Shown here: piece by piece, positions 7,371-13,175 of the stretch
Position numbering within the stretch: the first letter of the stretch is position 1
Layout: the number at the start of each line of letters is the position of its first letter
NCBI GenBank assembly: GCA_029987025.1
Contig: DALTWQ010000030.1
Span: 1-13,809 of the forward strand
Origin: Methanocorpusculum sp.
Lineage (GTDB): Archaea; Halobacteriota; Methanomicrobia; Methanomicrobiales; Methanocorpusculaceae
Length of the DNA stretch: 13,809 nt
Direction of reading: 5' to 3'
Position numbers and translations under genes: made by a program
The notes under the pieces: generated by a model
What the model was told of the DNA's origin: nothing
The model's database searches: none
The model's input: only the letters and a program-made list of their open reading frames with translations

Positions 7371-7442
7371 AAATGTGATAAACATCACATAATTATGTAT
7401 AATTATGTGAGATGCATCACATAATTCATAACGCAGCAGCAT
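7350..7442 (-). CDS. Possible leaderless 30-codon small ORF (speculative)
   Basis: ATG at 7442 (minus strand) opens 30 codons ending TAA at 7350-7352, overlapping the cobS 3' end. The TATA-like TTATATAAA (7466-7474) lies at the spacing expected for a leaderless start. The coding sequence is dominated by the palindromes at 7373-7426, so it may simply be a chance frame through a regulatory site. No recognisable protein features. Confidence 0.12.
   Translation of the reverse strand: MLLRYELCDASHIIIHNYVMFITFLCRSRN
7373..7426. promoter_or_regulatory. Two CRP-like palindromes (TGTGA-N6-TCACA) in nested inverted repeats
   Basis: Directly after cobS, TGTGA-N6-TCACA occurs twice, at 7374-7389 and 7406-7421, with centres 32 bp apart (about three helical turns). 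The second extends to 10-bp perfect arms AATTATGTGA (7401-7410) and TCACATAATT (7417-7426). Between the two, TCACATAATTAT (7385-7396) and ATAATTATGTGA (7399-7410) form a 12-bp perfect repeat with a 2-nt spacer. CATCACATAATT is also directly repeated (7383, 7415). This is far more symmetry than a terminator needs and looks like paired dimer-binding sites. The regulator and target are unknown. Confidence 0.5.
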
Positions 7443-7465
7443 CTCTCTATTTTTCTCAATGTGTG

Positions 7466-7474
7466 TTTATATAA
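7466..7474. promoter_or_regulatory. Orphan TATA box TTTATATAA
   Basis: TTTATATAA is near-symmetrical and could work on either strand. It lies 40 bp from the paired palindromes and no annotated gene starts near it. On the plus strand it would start an RNA near 7497 running antisense to the Cys-rich gene; on the minus strand it fits the 30-codon ORF at 7442. Composition-based inference only. The rest of 7427-7542 shows only a T6 run (7484-7489) that could end cobS transcripts. Confidence 0.35.
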
Positions 7475-7542
7475 CAGTCTGCATTTTTTCAAGCAGTAGC
7501 CGCAGACCGAATCAACCGTCTGTATATCTTCAAAGAGTAAAT

Positions 7543-7575
7543 AGACGAGGTAAAAAAGAAAAGAATGTGTTACCT
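7543..7575 (-). terminator. T-rich 3' end of the Cys-rich protein gene
   Basis: After the TAA (7570-7572) the minus strand has CTTTTCTTTTTTACC. AGGTAA (7570-7575 on the minus strand, including the stop) can pair with TTACCT at 7548-7553. The plus-strand 14-mer AGACGAGGTAAAAA (7543-7556) recurs exactly in the tyrS 3' region. Confidence 0.45.
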
Positions 7576-7878
7576 TCTTCTTGAGATGGTAACAAACCCG
7601 CAGCCTGCATCATCGCTGCACTCAAGGTCAGTTGCTGCCTTGTCTTCAACAACTGTATTGAACATCACCATACCGCTCATGAGTTCATCATCGAGTCCCA
7701 TACCTCCCTTTGAGCCGCGAAGAGCCTGTGCATACGGGTTAGGAGTTACTCTGCGGTTGACGCGGATTCCTGCACAGTGCTCACAGAAAATACAGGTCGT
7801 ATGAACTGAGACTTCTTTTCCGCAGCACATAACAGTTACTTTGCCGTTCGGTTTTCTGTCGAAGGGTAATGATTTCAT
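7570..7878 (-). CDS. Unrecognised small cysteine-rich protein
   Basis: A 102-residue protein from ATG 7878. I do not recognise the family. It has seven cysteines: Cys18 and Cys19 (MCCGKE), Cys29, Cys32 and Cys35 in TTCIFCEHCAG (CxxCxxC), then Cys87 and Cys93 in LECSDDAGCGF. Metal or Fe-S binding or a redox role is possible. There is a glycine-rich middle (LRGSKGGMG, 53-61) and a basic tail; no signal peptide or membrane segment. The frame stays open upstream to a GTG at 7929. A CTATATC element at about -28 supports a leaderless start at 7878, but a stronger TATA-like AAATATATA only 6-14 nt before the ATG leaves the start in doubt. It is a single gene between tyrS and the convergent cobS. Confidence 0.72.
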   Translation of the reverse strand: MKSLPFDRKPNGKVTVMCCGKEVSVHTTCIFCEHCAGIRVNRRVTPNPYAQALRGSKGGMGLDDELMSGMVMFNTVVEDKAATDLECSDDAGCGFVTISRRR

Positions 7879-7981
7879 AGATATATATTTGAACGGATGA
7901 GATATAGATGGTTTTGCCTTGTAAAGCACAGCATCAGTATCATCATCACAAAAATATGAGAGAATGTTTTATTAAATGAAC

Positions 7982-8011
7982 AGACGAGGTAAAAACACCT
8001 CATCTAAAAAA
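7982..8011 (-). terminator. tyrS terminator: U-tract and hairpin
   Basis: On the minus strand six T (8006-8011) come 4 nt after the tyrS stop. They are followed by AGATGAGGT-GTTTTT-ACCTCGTCT, a 9-bp stem with one G-U wobble (7982-8005). The hairpin follows the U-tract instead of preceding it. Confidence 0.5.
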
Positions 8012-8015
8012 GGAA

Positions 8016-8975
8016 TTATTTTCTTCCCTTGTATTCCAGGACGTATGCGTACGCGTCGGCTAAAATCTCGGCAAGTGCATCGCCGCAGCCGTTCTTTAAG
8101 TCCATCGGGTGCAGGTTTCCTGCTGCATACGTTGATTCAAGCTCTGCATAGGATGCGAACTCCAGGTCTCCGCCGAACTTTTCCGGACGGTGTATAGTAA
8201 ACGTGTCCATTCTCGGAAGGACACAGTATCTGATAATCTGTAAAATCGGGTTGTTCTCAACTTCCGGCGGGCAGAAAGCTTTCTTCATCTTGCGTTTGAT
8301 ATCCTCCGGAGAGTCTGCAACAGAGATGACGTTTCCTTTAGATGAGGACATCTTTTCGCCGTCAAGACCATTGATGATGGGGGTGTGAATACATACCGGC
8401 GGCTTGCATCCTATATGCGGAAGGTGCTCGCGGCCTAACATGTGAATCTTTCTCTGGTCGATTCCGCCGACAGCGGCATCCACGTTTAAGGTCGGAAGGT
8501 CAACGACCTGCATAACCGGATAAACCATCTGGGAAACCATCGGATTATCCATAGCACGTCCCACCTCATCCATGCTTCTGGTTGCACGGTTTAAGGTAAT
8601 CTCCTGACAGAGCGTCAGAACGCGGGTCATATATTCCGGTGTAAGCTGAACATCAGTACCTAAGACAAACTCTGCGCCTTTAAGGCCGACTGCTTCAATG
8701 CATGCTTTGTTATAGTCTGCGAGTTCTTTAATCTGTTCAAAGGTTCCCTTTCTATTCAGATATGCGTGCAGGTTTGCAATCAGAACCACAATGTCAAATC
8801 CTGCGTTTTTCATATCAATCAGCTTGTTGATGGTAACAAGGTGACCTAAGTGAATCTCACCGCTCGGCTCATATCCGGTATAGACACGTTTTACTGGTTT
8901 TGCGAGAAGCGCACGAAGCGCTTCTTCGTCAACAATCTCTGCAGTATTTCGTGTGACGAGTTCAAATGCGTCCAT
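8016..8975 (-). CDS. tyrS: Tyrosyl-tRNA synthetase, archaeal type
   Basis: Charges tRNA-Tyr with tyrosine (class I synthetase, cytoplasm). It has 319 residues, close to the short archaeal enzymes. Seen: Tyr32 and GYEPSG (34-39) of the tyrosine pocket, the HIGH motif as HLGH (42-45), NLHAYLN (68-74), YPVMQVVD (152-159) holding the substrate-contacting Tyr/Gln/Asp, GGIDQRKIHMLGRE (170-183), and the KMSKS motif as KMSSS (208-212). The frame reaches up to 9065. The ATG at 8975 (MDAFELVTRN) is chosen because it fits homologue N-termini; an in-frame ATG at 8981 is also possible. TTTTATC 27-33 nt upstream fits a near-leaderless mRNA. Divergent from proB. Confidence 0.96.
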   Translation of the reverse strand: MDAFELVTRNTAEIVDEEALRALLAKPVKRVYTGYEPSGEIHLGHLVTINKLIDMKNAGFDIVVLIANLHAYLNRKGTFEQIKELADYNKACIEAVGLKGAEFVLGTDVQLTPEYMTRVLTLCQEITLNRATRSMDEVGRAMDNPMVSQMVYPVMQVVDLPTLNVDAAVGGIDQRKIHMLGREHLPHIGCKPPVCIHTPIINGLDGEKMSSSKGNVISVADSPEDIKRKMKKAFCPPEVENNPILQIIRYCVLPRMDTFTIHRPEKFGGDLEFASYAELESTYAAGNLHPMDLKNGCGDALAEILADAYAYVLEYKGRK

Positions 8976-9001
8976 GGGCATATATATTAGCTCTATGTAC
9001 T

Positions 9002-9029
9002 GATAAAAGATGTGTGACACTGTGTACAC
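9002..9029 (-). promoter_or_regulatory. tyrS promoter: TATA-like box with two adjacent palindromes
   Basis: Minus-strand TTTTATC (9002-9008) is placed as a TATA box for tyrS. Just upstream lie GTGTGACAC (9012-9020) and GTGTACAC (9022-9029), two perfect small palindromes whose centres are about one helical turn apart. The position next to the box suits an activator or repressor site; function is inferred. Confidence 0.4.
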
Positions 9030-9093
9030 TATGACATGGCAGAACCCTGTTCTTTTTTCACACACCCTGTCTCAGAGATTTTTTCATGCACAT

Positions 9094-9102
9094 ATCTATA
9101 TC
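9094..9102 (+). promoter_or_regulatory. Candidate TATA box of the proBAC operon
   Basis: TCTATATCA, centred about 36 nt before the proB ATG (9135), would give a start near 9126 and a very short leader. No ribosome-binding site precedes the ATG, which fits this. Confidence 0.4.
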
Positions 9103-9134
9103 ACATCCCGTTCATACACTTACAGAGAATATCT

Positions 9135-9914
9135 ATGCGGATTGTGGTAAAAGTCGGAACATCAACGCTTGCACATGCAGGAGGCAGGCTCAATATCAGA
9201 AGAACAGGCGACCTCTGCCGTATCTTAAGCGATCTGAAAAACAGCGGACATGAAATAGTCCTGGTATCCTCGGGCGCAATTGGGATGGGTGTCGGAAAAC
9301 TCGGGCTTGCCGAACGTCCGAAGGATATGCCCTCAAAGCAGGCAGCAGCAGCTGTGGGTCAGTGCGAACTGATGTACACGTATGACCATCTCTTTTCCGA
9401 GTACAACCACGCAGTAGGACAGCTTCTGCTGACCGCTGAAGACATCGGTGATGAAAAGCATGCGAAAAACATCAGAAATACGCTTGACCGCCTGCTCAAA
9501 TTCCAGGTTATTCCGATTATCAACGAAAACGATGCGGTTGTCACTGATGAAATCGGTATCGAAACCACAATTGGAGAAAATGATACCTTATCAGCAATCA
9601 CCGCAAAACTCGTGAATGCGGACTTACTCATTATTTTATCAGACATCGACGGCTTATACTCTGCAAATCCGCGTGAACATCCTGAAGCCGAGTTCATCAC
9701 CTGCGTTGAAGATATCGACACCTTATCCGTCTCTGCTGAAGGCAGCGGTTCGGCGCTTGGAACCGGCGGAATGGATACGAAAGTAAAAGCCGCACAGATA
9801 GTAACCAAAGCCGGCATTGACATGGTGATTATGAACGGAACAAAACCTGAACTGCTCTACGACCTGCTTGACGGAAAACAGGTAGGCACTCTCTTTAAGG
9901 GGAAGAAAGAATGA
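9135..9914 (+). CDS. proB: Glutamate 5-kinase without PUA domain
   Basis: Phosphorylates glutamate to gamma-glutamyl phosphate, the first step of proline synthesis. It has 259 residues forming one amino-acid-kinase domain: VVKVGTSTL (4-12), the VSSGAIGMGVGKLG loop (44-57), IINENDAV (128-135, substrate and metal contacts), LSDIDGLY (168-175) and GTGGMDTKVKAA (209-220). E. coli ProB is about 367 residues and ends in a PUA domain that is absent here; short forms are known. The frame opens at 9036, but ATG 9135 gives the standard MRIVVKVGTS start. It ends in a 4-base overlap (ATGA) with proA, so proB and proA are translated together; the pair normally hands over the labile phosphate. Confidence 0.95.
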   Translation: MRIVVKVGTSTLAHAGGRLNIRRTGDLCRILSDLKNSGHEIVLVSSGAIGMGVGKLGLAERPKDMPSKQAAAAVGQCELMYTYDHLFSEYNHAVGQLLLTAEDIGDEKHAKNIRNTLDRLLKFQVIPIINENDAVVTDEIGIETTIGENDTLSAITAKLVNADLLIILSDIDGLYSANPREHPEAEFITCVEDIDTLSVSAEGSGSALGTGGMDTKVKAAQIVTKAGIDMVIMNGTKPELLYDLLDGKQVGTLFKGKKE

Positions 9915-11137
9915 CTACAACAGAACTTCTTGAAAAAGCACGTTCGCTGAAAAGCGCTGCAGCAGCACTTTCCGGCGAGGCAAAGAACGCAGCACTGTCT
10001 TCCATGGCAGATGCGCTGATAAAAAACACCGAAGCCATTCTTTCTGCAAACCGCGAGGATGTAAAAAAAGCTGAAGGTGTGCTGTCAGTCTCAATGATTG
10101 ACCGCTTATCTCTTACCAAAGAGAGGATTGCATCCATGGCCTCCGGCCTGAGGGACTTAATCGCGCTTGAAAATCCGGTCGGAAGAACCTTAGAAGAACG
10201 CACGCTCTACAACGGCCTTGCTCTTTCAAAAGTATCAGTTCCTTTCGGTGTTGTTGCAATCATTTACGAAAGCAGACCGAATGTAACATCAGATGCCGCA
10301 GGACTTGCCCTCAAAAGCGGCAATGTCTGTGTTCTGCGCTGCGGAAAAGAAGCGTATGCAAGTGCGAAAGCAATTACCGCGGCCCTTCAGGAAGGACTTG
10401 CTGCCGCAGGCCTTCCGCCCGAGTTTGTTCAGCTCGCTGAATCAAGCCGCGAAAGTTCGATGGAGATTATGAAAGCAGCAGGCTATGTCGACCTGTTAAT
10501 CCCGCGCGGAGGTGCAGGTCTTATTCAGAGCTGCATGGATAATGCACGTGTTCCGGTTATTCAGACGGGAACAGGTATCTGCCATATCTACGTGGATAAG
10601 GATGCTGACTTTGAAACCGCACTTTCCATCATCGAAAATGCAAAAACCAGCAGACCGTCTGTCTGCAACGCAATGGAGGTCTGTCTTGTTGACAGAGCCG
10701 CCGCAGCATTTTTCCTTCCGATGCTCCGGAAACGTCTGCCGGATGTCGAGTTCAGACTTGATACGACAGCCGCAGGTCTTATCATGGGAAAACCTGCCTC
10801 TGCCGCTGACTTTGATACGGAGTTCCTCGACTACATTATGGCGGTCGCAGTAGTCGATGGTGTTGAAGGCGCAGTATCTCATATTGCGGCCCACTCGACT
10901 CACCACTCCGAAGCCATCATTACGAAAAACAAAGAGACTGCAGACAGATTTGCCGCAGCAGTTGACAGTGCGGCGGTCTATGTCAATGCATCTACCCGGT
11001 TTACCGACGGCGGTGAGTTCGGTCTCGGCTGTGAGATGGGAATTTCCACGCAGAAACTGCACGCAAGAGGGCCCATGGGTCTTCGGGAACTGAACGCCTA
11101 CAAGTATGTCATCCGCGGAAACGGGCAGATCCGGTGA
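9911..11137 (+). CDS. proA: Gamma-glutamyl phosphate reductase (glutamate-5-semialdehyde dehydrogenase)
   Basis: NADPH-dependent reduction of gamma-glutamyl phosphate to glutamate 5-semialdehyde, the second step of proline synthesis. It has 408 residues, the usual length. Visible are YESRPNVT (119-126), SGNVCVLRCGKEA (136-148), the PRGGAGLI stretch (198-205), the catalytic TSRPSVCNAME (246-256) with Cys252, and near the C-terminus FGLGCEMGIST followed by QKLHARGPMGL. The start ATG overlaps the proB stop and is preceded by AAGGGGAAG as ribosome-binding site. The proA stop region GGTGA doubles as the ribosome-binding site for proC. Nothing looks broken; the long minus-strand frame across its middle is a shadow. 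Confidence 0.96.
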   Translation: MTTTELLEKARSLKSAAAALSGEAKNAALSSMADALIKNTEAILSANREDVKKAEGVLSVSMIDRLSLTKERIASMASGLRDLIALENPVGRTLEERTLYNGLALSKVSVPFGVVAIIYESRPNVTSDAAGLALKSGNVCVLRCGKEAYASAKAITAALQEGLAAAGLPPEFVQLAESSRESSMEIMKAAGYVDLLIPRGGAGLIQSCMDNARVPVIQTGTGICHIYVDKDADFETALSIIENAKTSRPSVCNAMEVCLVDRAAAAFFLPMLRKRLPDVEFRLDTTAAGLIMGKPASAADFDTEFLDYIMAVAVVDGVEGAVSHIAAHSTHHSEAIITKNKETADRFAAAVDSAAVYVNASTRFTDGGEFGLGCEMGISTQKLHARGPMGLRELNAYKYVIRGNGQIR

Positions 11138-11145
11138 GGGAACTG

Positions 11146-11952
11146 ATGACATACGAGTTTGGATTTATCGGAACAGGAAATATGGGGAGTGCTCTTGCAT
11201 CAGCTCTTTCTAAAAAAATTCCCGGCAAAGAAATTCTTCTTGCAAACCGCACCCGTGCAAAAGCAGAAGAACTTGCAAAGCGTCTCGGTGCTGACACCGG
11301 AGAAAATGCGGACGCTGCTGCATCCTGCAGATACATTATGCTCGGCGTAAAACCGCAGATGATGAAAGAGACGCTTGGAGGAATTGCCTCTGTTCTTGCA
11401 GAACGCAAAGATGAGTTCGTGCTTGTTTCGATGGCAGCAGCTCTTACCTGCAGAACAATTCAGGAGTACGCAGGAGGGGCATACCCGGTTATCAGAATTA
11501 TGCCGAACACGCCGGTAAGCGTCGGCGAAGGCGTTATCATGTACTGCTCGACAGAGAATGCCGAAACGTACACGGCATACTTTGCCGACTGTTTCTCGGA
11601 AGCAGGTCTCGTTGATGCAATCGAGGAAGAGTACATCGATGCCGGCTGTGTTGTTACCGGATGCGCTCCGGCGTATGCTGACATGTTTATGGAGGGCATG
11701 ATTGAAGGGGCTCGTGAAATCGGTCTTCCGGAGGATAAAATCAGACGCTATGTCGAGCAGATGCTGTTAGGTTCTGCAAAACTTGCTCTCGAATCCGGCG
11801 AAGAGCCAGCAGTACTTCGTGTCAAAGTGTGTTCTCCCGGCGGTTCAACCATCGAGGGTGTTAAGAAACTGCAGGAACTCAACTTCTGCGACATCGTAAA
11901 AGAAGGTGCTGTCGCTTCATATAAGCGCACGCTTGAGATGAAGAAACAGTAA
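11146..11952 (+). CDS. proC: Pyrroline-5-carboxylate reductase
   Basis: Reduces 1-pyrroline-5-carboxylate to proline with NAD(P)H, the last step. It has 268 residues with the nucleotide-binding GFIGTGNMGSAL (6-17), the NRT segment (34-36), GVKPQ (67-71), RIMPNTPVSVGEG (117-129) and the C-terminal dimer/active-site region with CAPAYADMF (173-181) and SPGGSTIEG (230-238). GTG at 11134 overlaps the proA stop, but ATG 11146 is preferred: GGTGA (11133-11137) stands 8 nt before it as a good archaeal ribosome-binding site, and MTYEFGFIGTGNMG is the usual start. It completes a glutamate-to-proline operon in pathway order. Confidence 0.95.
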   Translation: MTYEFGFIGTGNMGSALASALSKKIPGKEILLANRTRAKAEELAKRLGADTGENADAAASCRYIMLGVKPQMMKETLGGIASVLAERKDEFVLVSMAAALTCRTIQEYAGGAYPVIRIMPNTPVSVGEGVIMYCSTENAETYTAYFADCFSEAGLVDAIEEEYIDAGCVVTGCAPAYADMFMEGMIEGAREIGLPEDKIRRYVEQMLLGSAKLALESGEEPAVLRVKVCSPGGSTIEGVKKLQELNFCDIVKEGAVASYKRTLEMKKQ

Positions 11953-11971
11953 GTTTCACCTCACATCATTC

Positions 11972-11979
11972 TTTTTTTT
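11972..11979 (+). terminator. T8 terminator of proBAC
   Basis: Eight T begin 19 nt after the proC stop. A simple archaeal U-tract terminator, lying before the structured repeat at 12006. Confidence 0.6.
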
Positions 11980-12005
11980 CATAATCCCCTGAGCATTCTG
12001 AGACG

Positions 12006-12144
12006 ATTTTGTAACAATTCATCCTCTTATCTGAAATACAGATGTTTAGTTTTCCAGTGCAAATTTCCAAAGAAACCGCAAATCAGCATGCCTTCGGCCA
12101 AACCAACCATCACAAAACAGGCTGAGGCTGAATAGTTACAAAAT
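12006..12144 (+). repeat. Structured intergenic element, copy A, with 10-bp terminal inverted repeats
   Basis: A 139-bp non-coding block bounded by perfect inverted repeats ATTTTGTAAC (12006-12015) and GTTACAAAAT (12135-12144). Its first 78 bases share ordered blocks with 13645-13723: TTTTGTAAC, a hairpin with loop AAATA, GTTTAG, CCAGTGC (12054-12060) and GAAACCGCAAATC (12072-12084). The hairpin is ATCTG-AAATA-CAGAT (12029-12043). A small GCC-TTC-GGC hairpin follows near 12090. No target-site duplication is obvious. It may be a miniature mobile element, an RNA gene, or a 3' element; no ORF of note. Confidence 0.6.
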
Positions 12145-12147
12145 AGG

Positions 12148-12190
12148 TTAAAAAGAAAGAGAGAGGGGGCGGCAGACCGGGGAGTCTGCC
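12148..12190 (-). terminator. Intrinsic-type terminator facing the winged-helix gene
   Basis: On the minus strand a 7-bp GC-rich stem GGCAGAC/GTCTGCC (12171-12190, loop of 6) is followed by a pyrimidine tract ending TTTCTTTTTAACC. It lies 80-120 nt after the end of the gene at 12271. The rest of 12191-12270 holds only short repeats (e.g. GTAAGTTTAC) and no gene. Confidence 0.5.
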
Positions 12191-12270
12191 TGAAGTGTAA
12201 GTTTACGGATTATTATCAACAGACGGCAGAGACGCATCTGCAGCAGAGAGCTGTGAATGCTGAATGAACC

Positions 12271-12510
12271 TCAGGCTGCTGCCGGTGCCGGGGTGCTTAT
12301 ACGGGTCGGATAATACATTGACTGACGCGCATCTCTGAAGTTGAACTTTTCAACAACAAGTCCCTCTTCTTTTAATCTGCGCAGAGCGTAGCGGACAGTA
12401 CGCGGTGCAAGGCCGGTTGAAAGTACAAGATCTTTGTGTGTTTGAACGCCTGACTTCTCCAGCTGCATCAGAACACTGAGGCAGGACTTTGGCATAGATA
12501 TAGATACCAT
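12271..12510 (-). CDS. Small winged helix-turn-helix transcription regulator
   Basis: A 79-residue protein that is essentially one winged-helix DNA-binding domain. Helix 1 is CLSVLMQLEKSG (10-21), helices 2-3 are THKDLVLSTGLAPRTVRYAL (24-43), then RRLKEEGLVVEKFNFRDARQS, helix end and wing. A short Pro/Ala tail ends in TPAPAAA. There is no ligand or metal domain, so it is probably a dimeric MarR/ArsR-like archaeal regulator. The TATA-like TATTTATA centred 26 nt before ATG 12510 points to a leaderless start there. It is divergent from the gene at 12761; the shared AT-rich region has an operator-like palindrome, so autoregulation or control of that neighbour is plausible but unproven. Confidence 0.82.
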   Translation of the reverse strand: MVSISMPKSCLSVLMQLEKSGVQTHKDLVLSTGLAPRTVRYALRRLKEEGLVVEKFNFRDARQSMYYPTRISTPAPAAA

Positions 12511-12531
12511 ACATAATAATCAGCATGTCAG

Positions 12532-12539
12532 TATAAATA
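12532..12539 (-). promoter_or_regulatory. TATA box of the winged-helix gene
   Basis: Minus-strand TATTTATA, centred about 26 nt upstream of ATG 12510. It is part of a 9-bp perfect inverted repeat, AGTATAAAT (12530-12538) with ATTTATACT (12579-12587), so a mirror-image box faces the other way. Confidence 0.55.
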
Positions 12540-12578
12540 GATTTGCAATATAGTTCGTATCAATACAAATTAATTTAG

Positions 12579-12608
12579 ATTTATACTCAATTATGTTCGT
12601 AAACATAA
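12579..12608 (+). promoter_or_regulatory. Plus-strand promoter with operator-like palindrome
   Basis: ATTTATACT (12579-12587) is a TATA-like box on the plus strand. Directly downstream lies the perfect palindrome TTATGTT-CGTA-AACATAA (12591-12608), between the box and the expected start near 12608, where repressors typically sit. GTTCGTA also occurs at 12553-12559. The transcript would have a leader of about 150 nt before ATG 12761. In 12609-12760 I see only two tiny ORFs. Confidence 0.45.
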
Positions 12609-12760
12609 GAACGTAAATCACATATCAAACCCAATCAAAACCATGTCATTTCGACAGAATTGCCAAAATCACTTTACTAAGTTAGAGCGATAATGGAGAC
12701 AACAGACAAAATAAACGCGCGAAGAAGTATTCTTATTCCGGAAAAACAAACAATTGTCTT

Positions 12761-13117
12761 ATGCTTACAAAACCTGAGAAAAGAGCAGCAGTAATCCTCC
12801 TGTCTGTTACCGTGATTCTGATTCTGTTCTATCTCGGTTCAGTCTATCTGTTTCCGAACCTGGGTGTATCTGCCTACTCGGATGATTCACCCGACGGTTC
12901 AAAGGTTTATCTCGACGGAGAACTGCTGTCCTACAAAATAACCACATCAGGCGGACATATTTTAATGAATGTCTCGGGAGCGACAGTATTTGTTGAAAAC
13001 GGTGCAGAATCACTTCGCTGGAAAACAGGCGATACACTGCACATAACAGGCACCGTACAGACCTACGGCAATACAAAAGAGATTGCGGCAAAACCGTCTG
13101 ATATCTCGATCATCTAA
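12761..13117 (+). CDS. Membrane-anchored OB-fold-like small protein
   Basis: A 118-residue protein. Basic N-terminus (LTKPEKR), one membrane segment at about 10-31, then a soluble domain of about 75 residues expected outside the membrane. The soluble part reads as a five-strand OB-like barrel: VYLDGELLSYKIT (49-61), GGHILMNVSG (64-73), ATVFVE (74-79), GDTLHITGTVQTYGNTKEIA (90-109). This resembles small archaeal proteins of the nucleic-acid-binding OB-fold type, with the 'G-tV..Y-g-kEI' ending; the fold is a fair inference, the ligand unknown. No clear ribosome-binding site precedes ATG 12761. It may form an operon with the gene at 13176 (58-nt gap). Nothing looks truncated. Confidence 0.75.
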   Translation: MLTKPEKRAAVILLSVTVILILFYLGSVYLFPNLGVSAYSDDSPDGSKVYLDGELLSYKITTSGGHILMNVSGATVFVENGAESLRWKTGDTLHITGTVQTYGNTKEIAAKPSDISII

Positions 13118-13175
13118 GACAGCAGCCGGGAACCGTCAGGCAACTCTTAACTGCTGAAAACTCCTACAGATAAGT

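Noticed and set aside
7565..7804. 79-codon plus-strand frame with GAGGT and a TATA box upstream
   Set aside because: Antisense to the Cys-rich gene, the GAGGT is 13 nt from the ATG, and the protein looks random; an antisense RNA is easier to accept than this ORF.
10496..11152. 218-codon minus-strand frame
   Set aside because: Shadow of proA on the opposite strand; proA motifs are complete.
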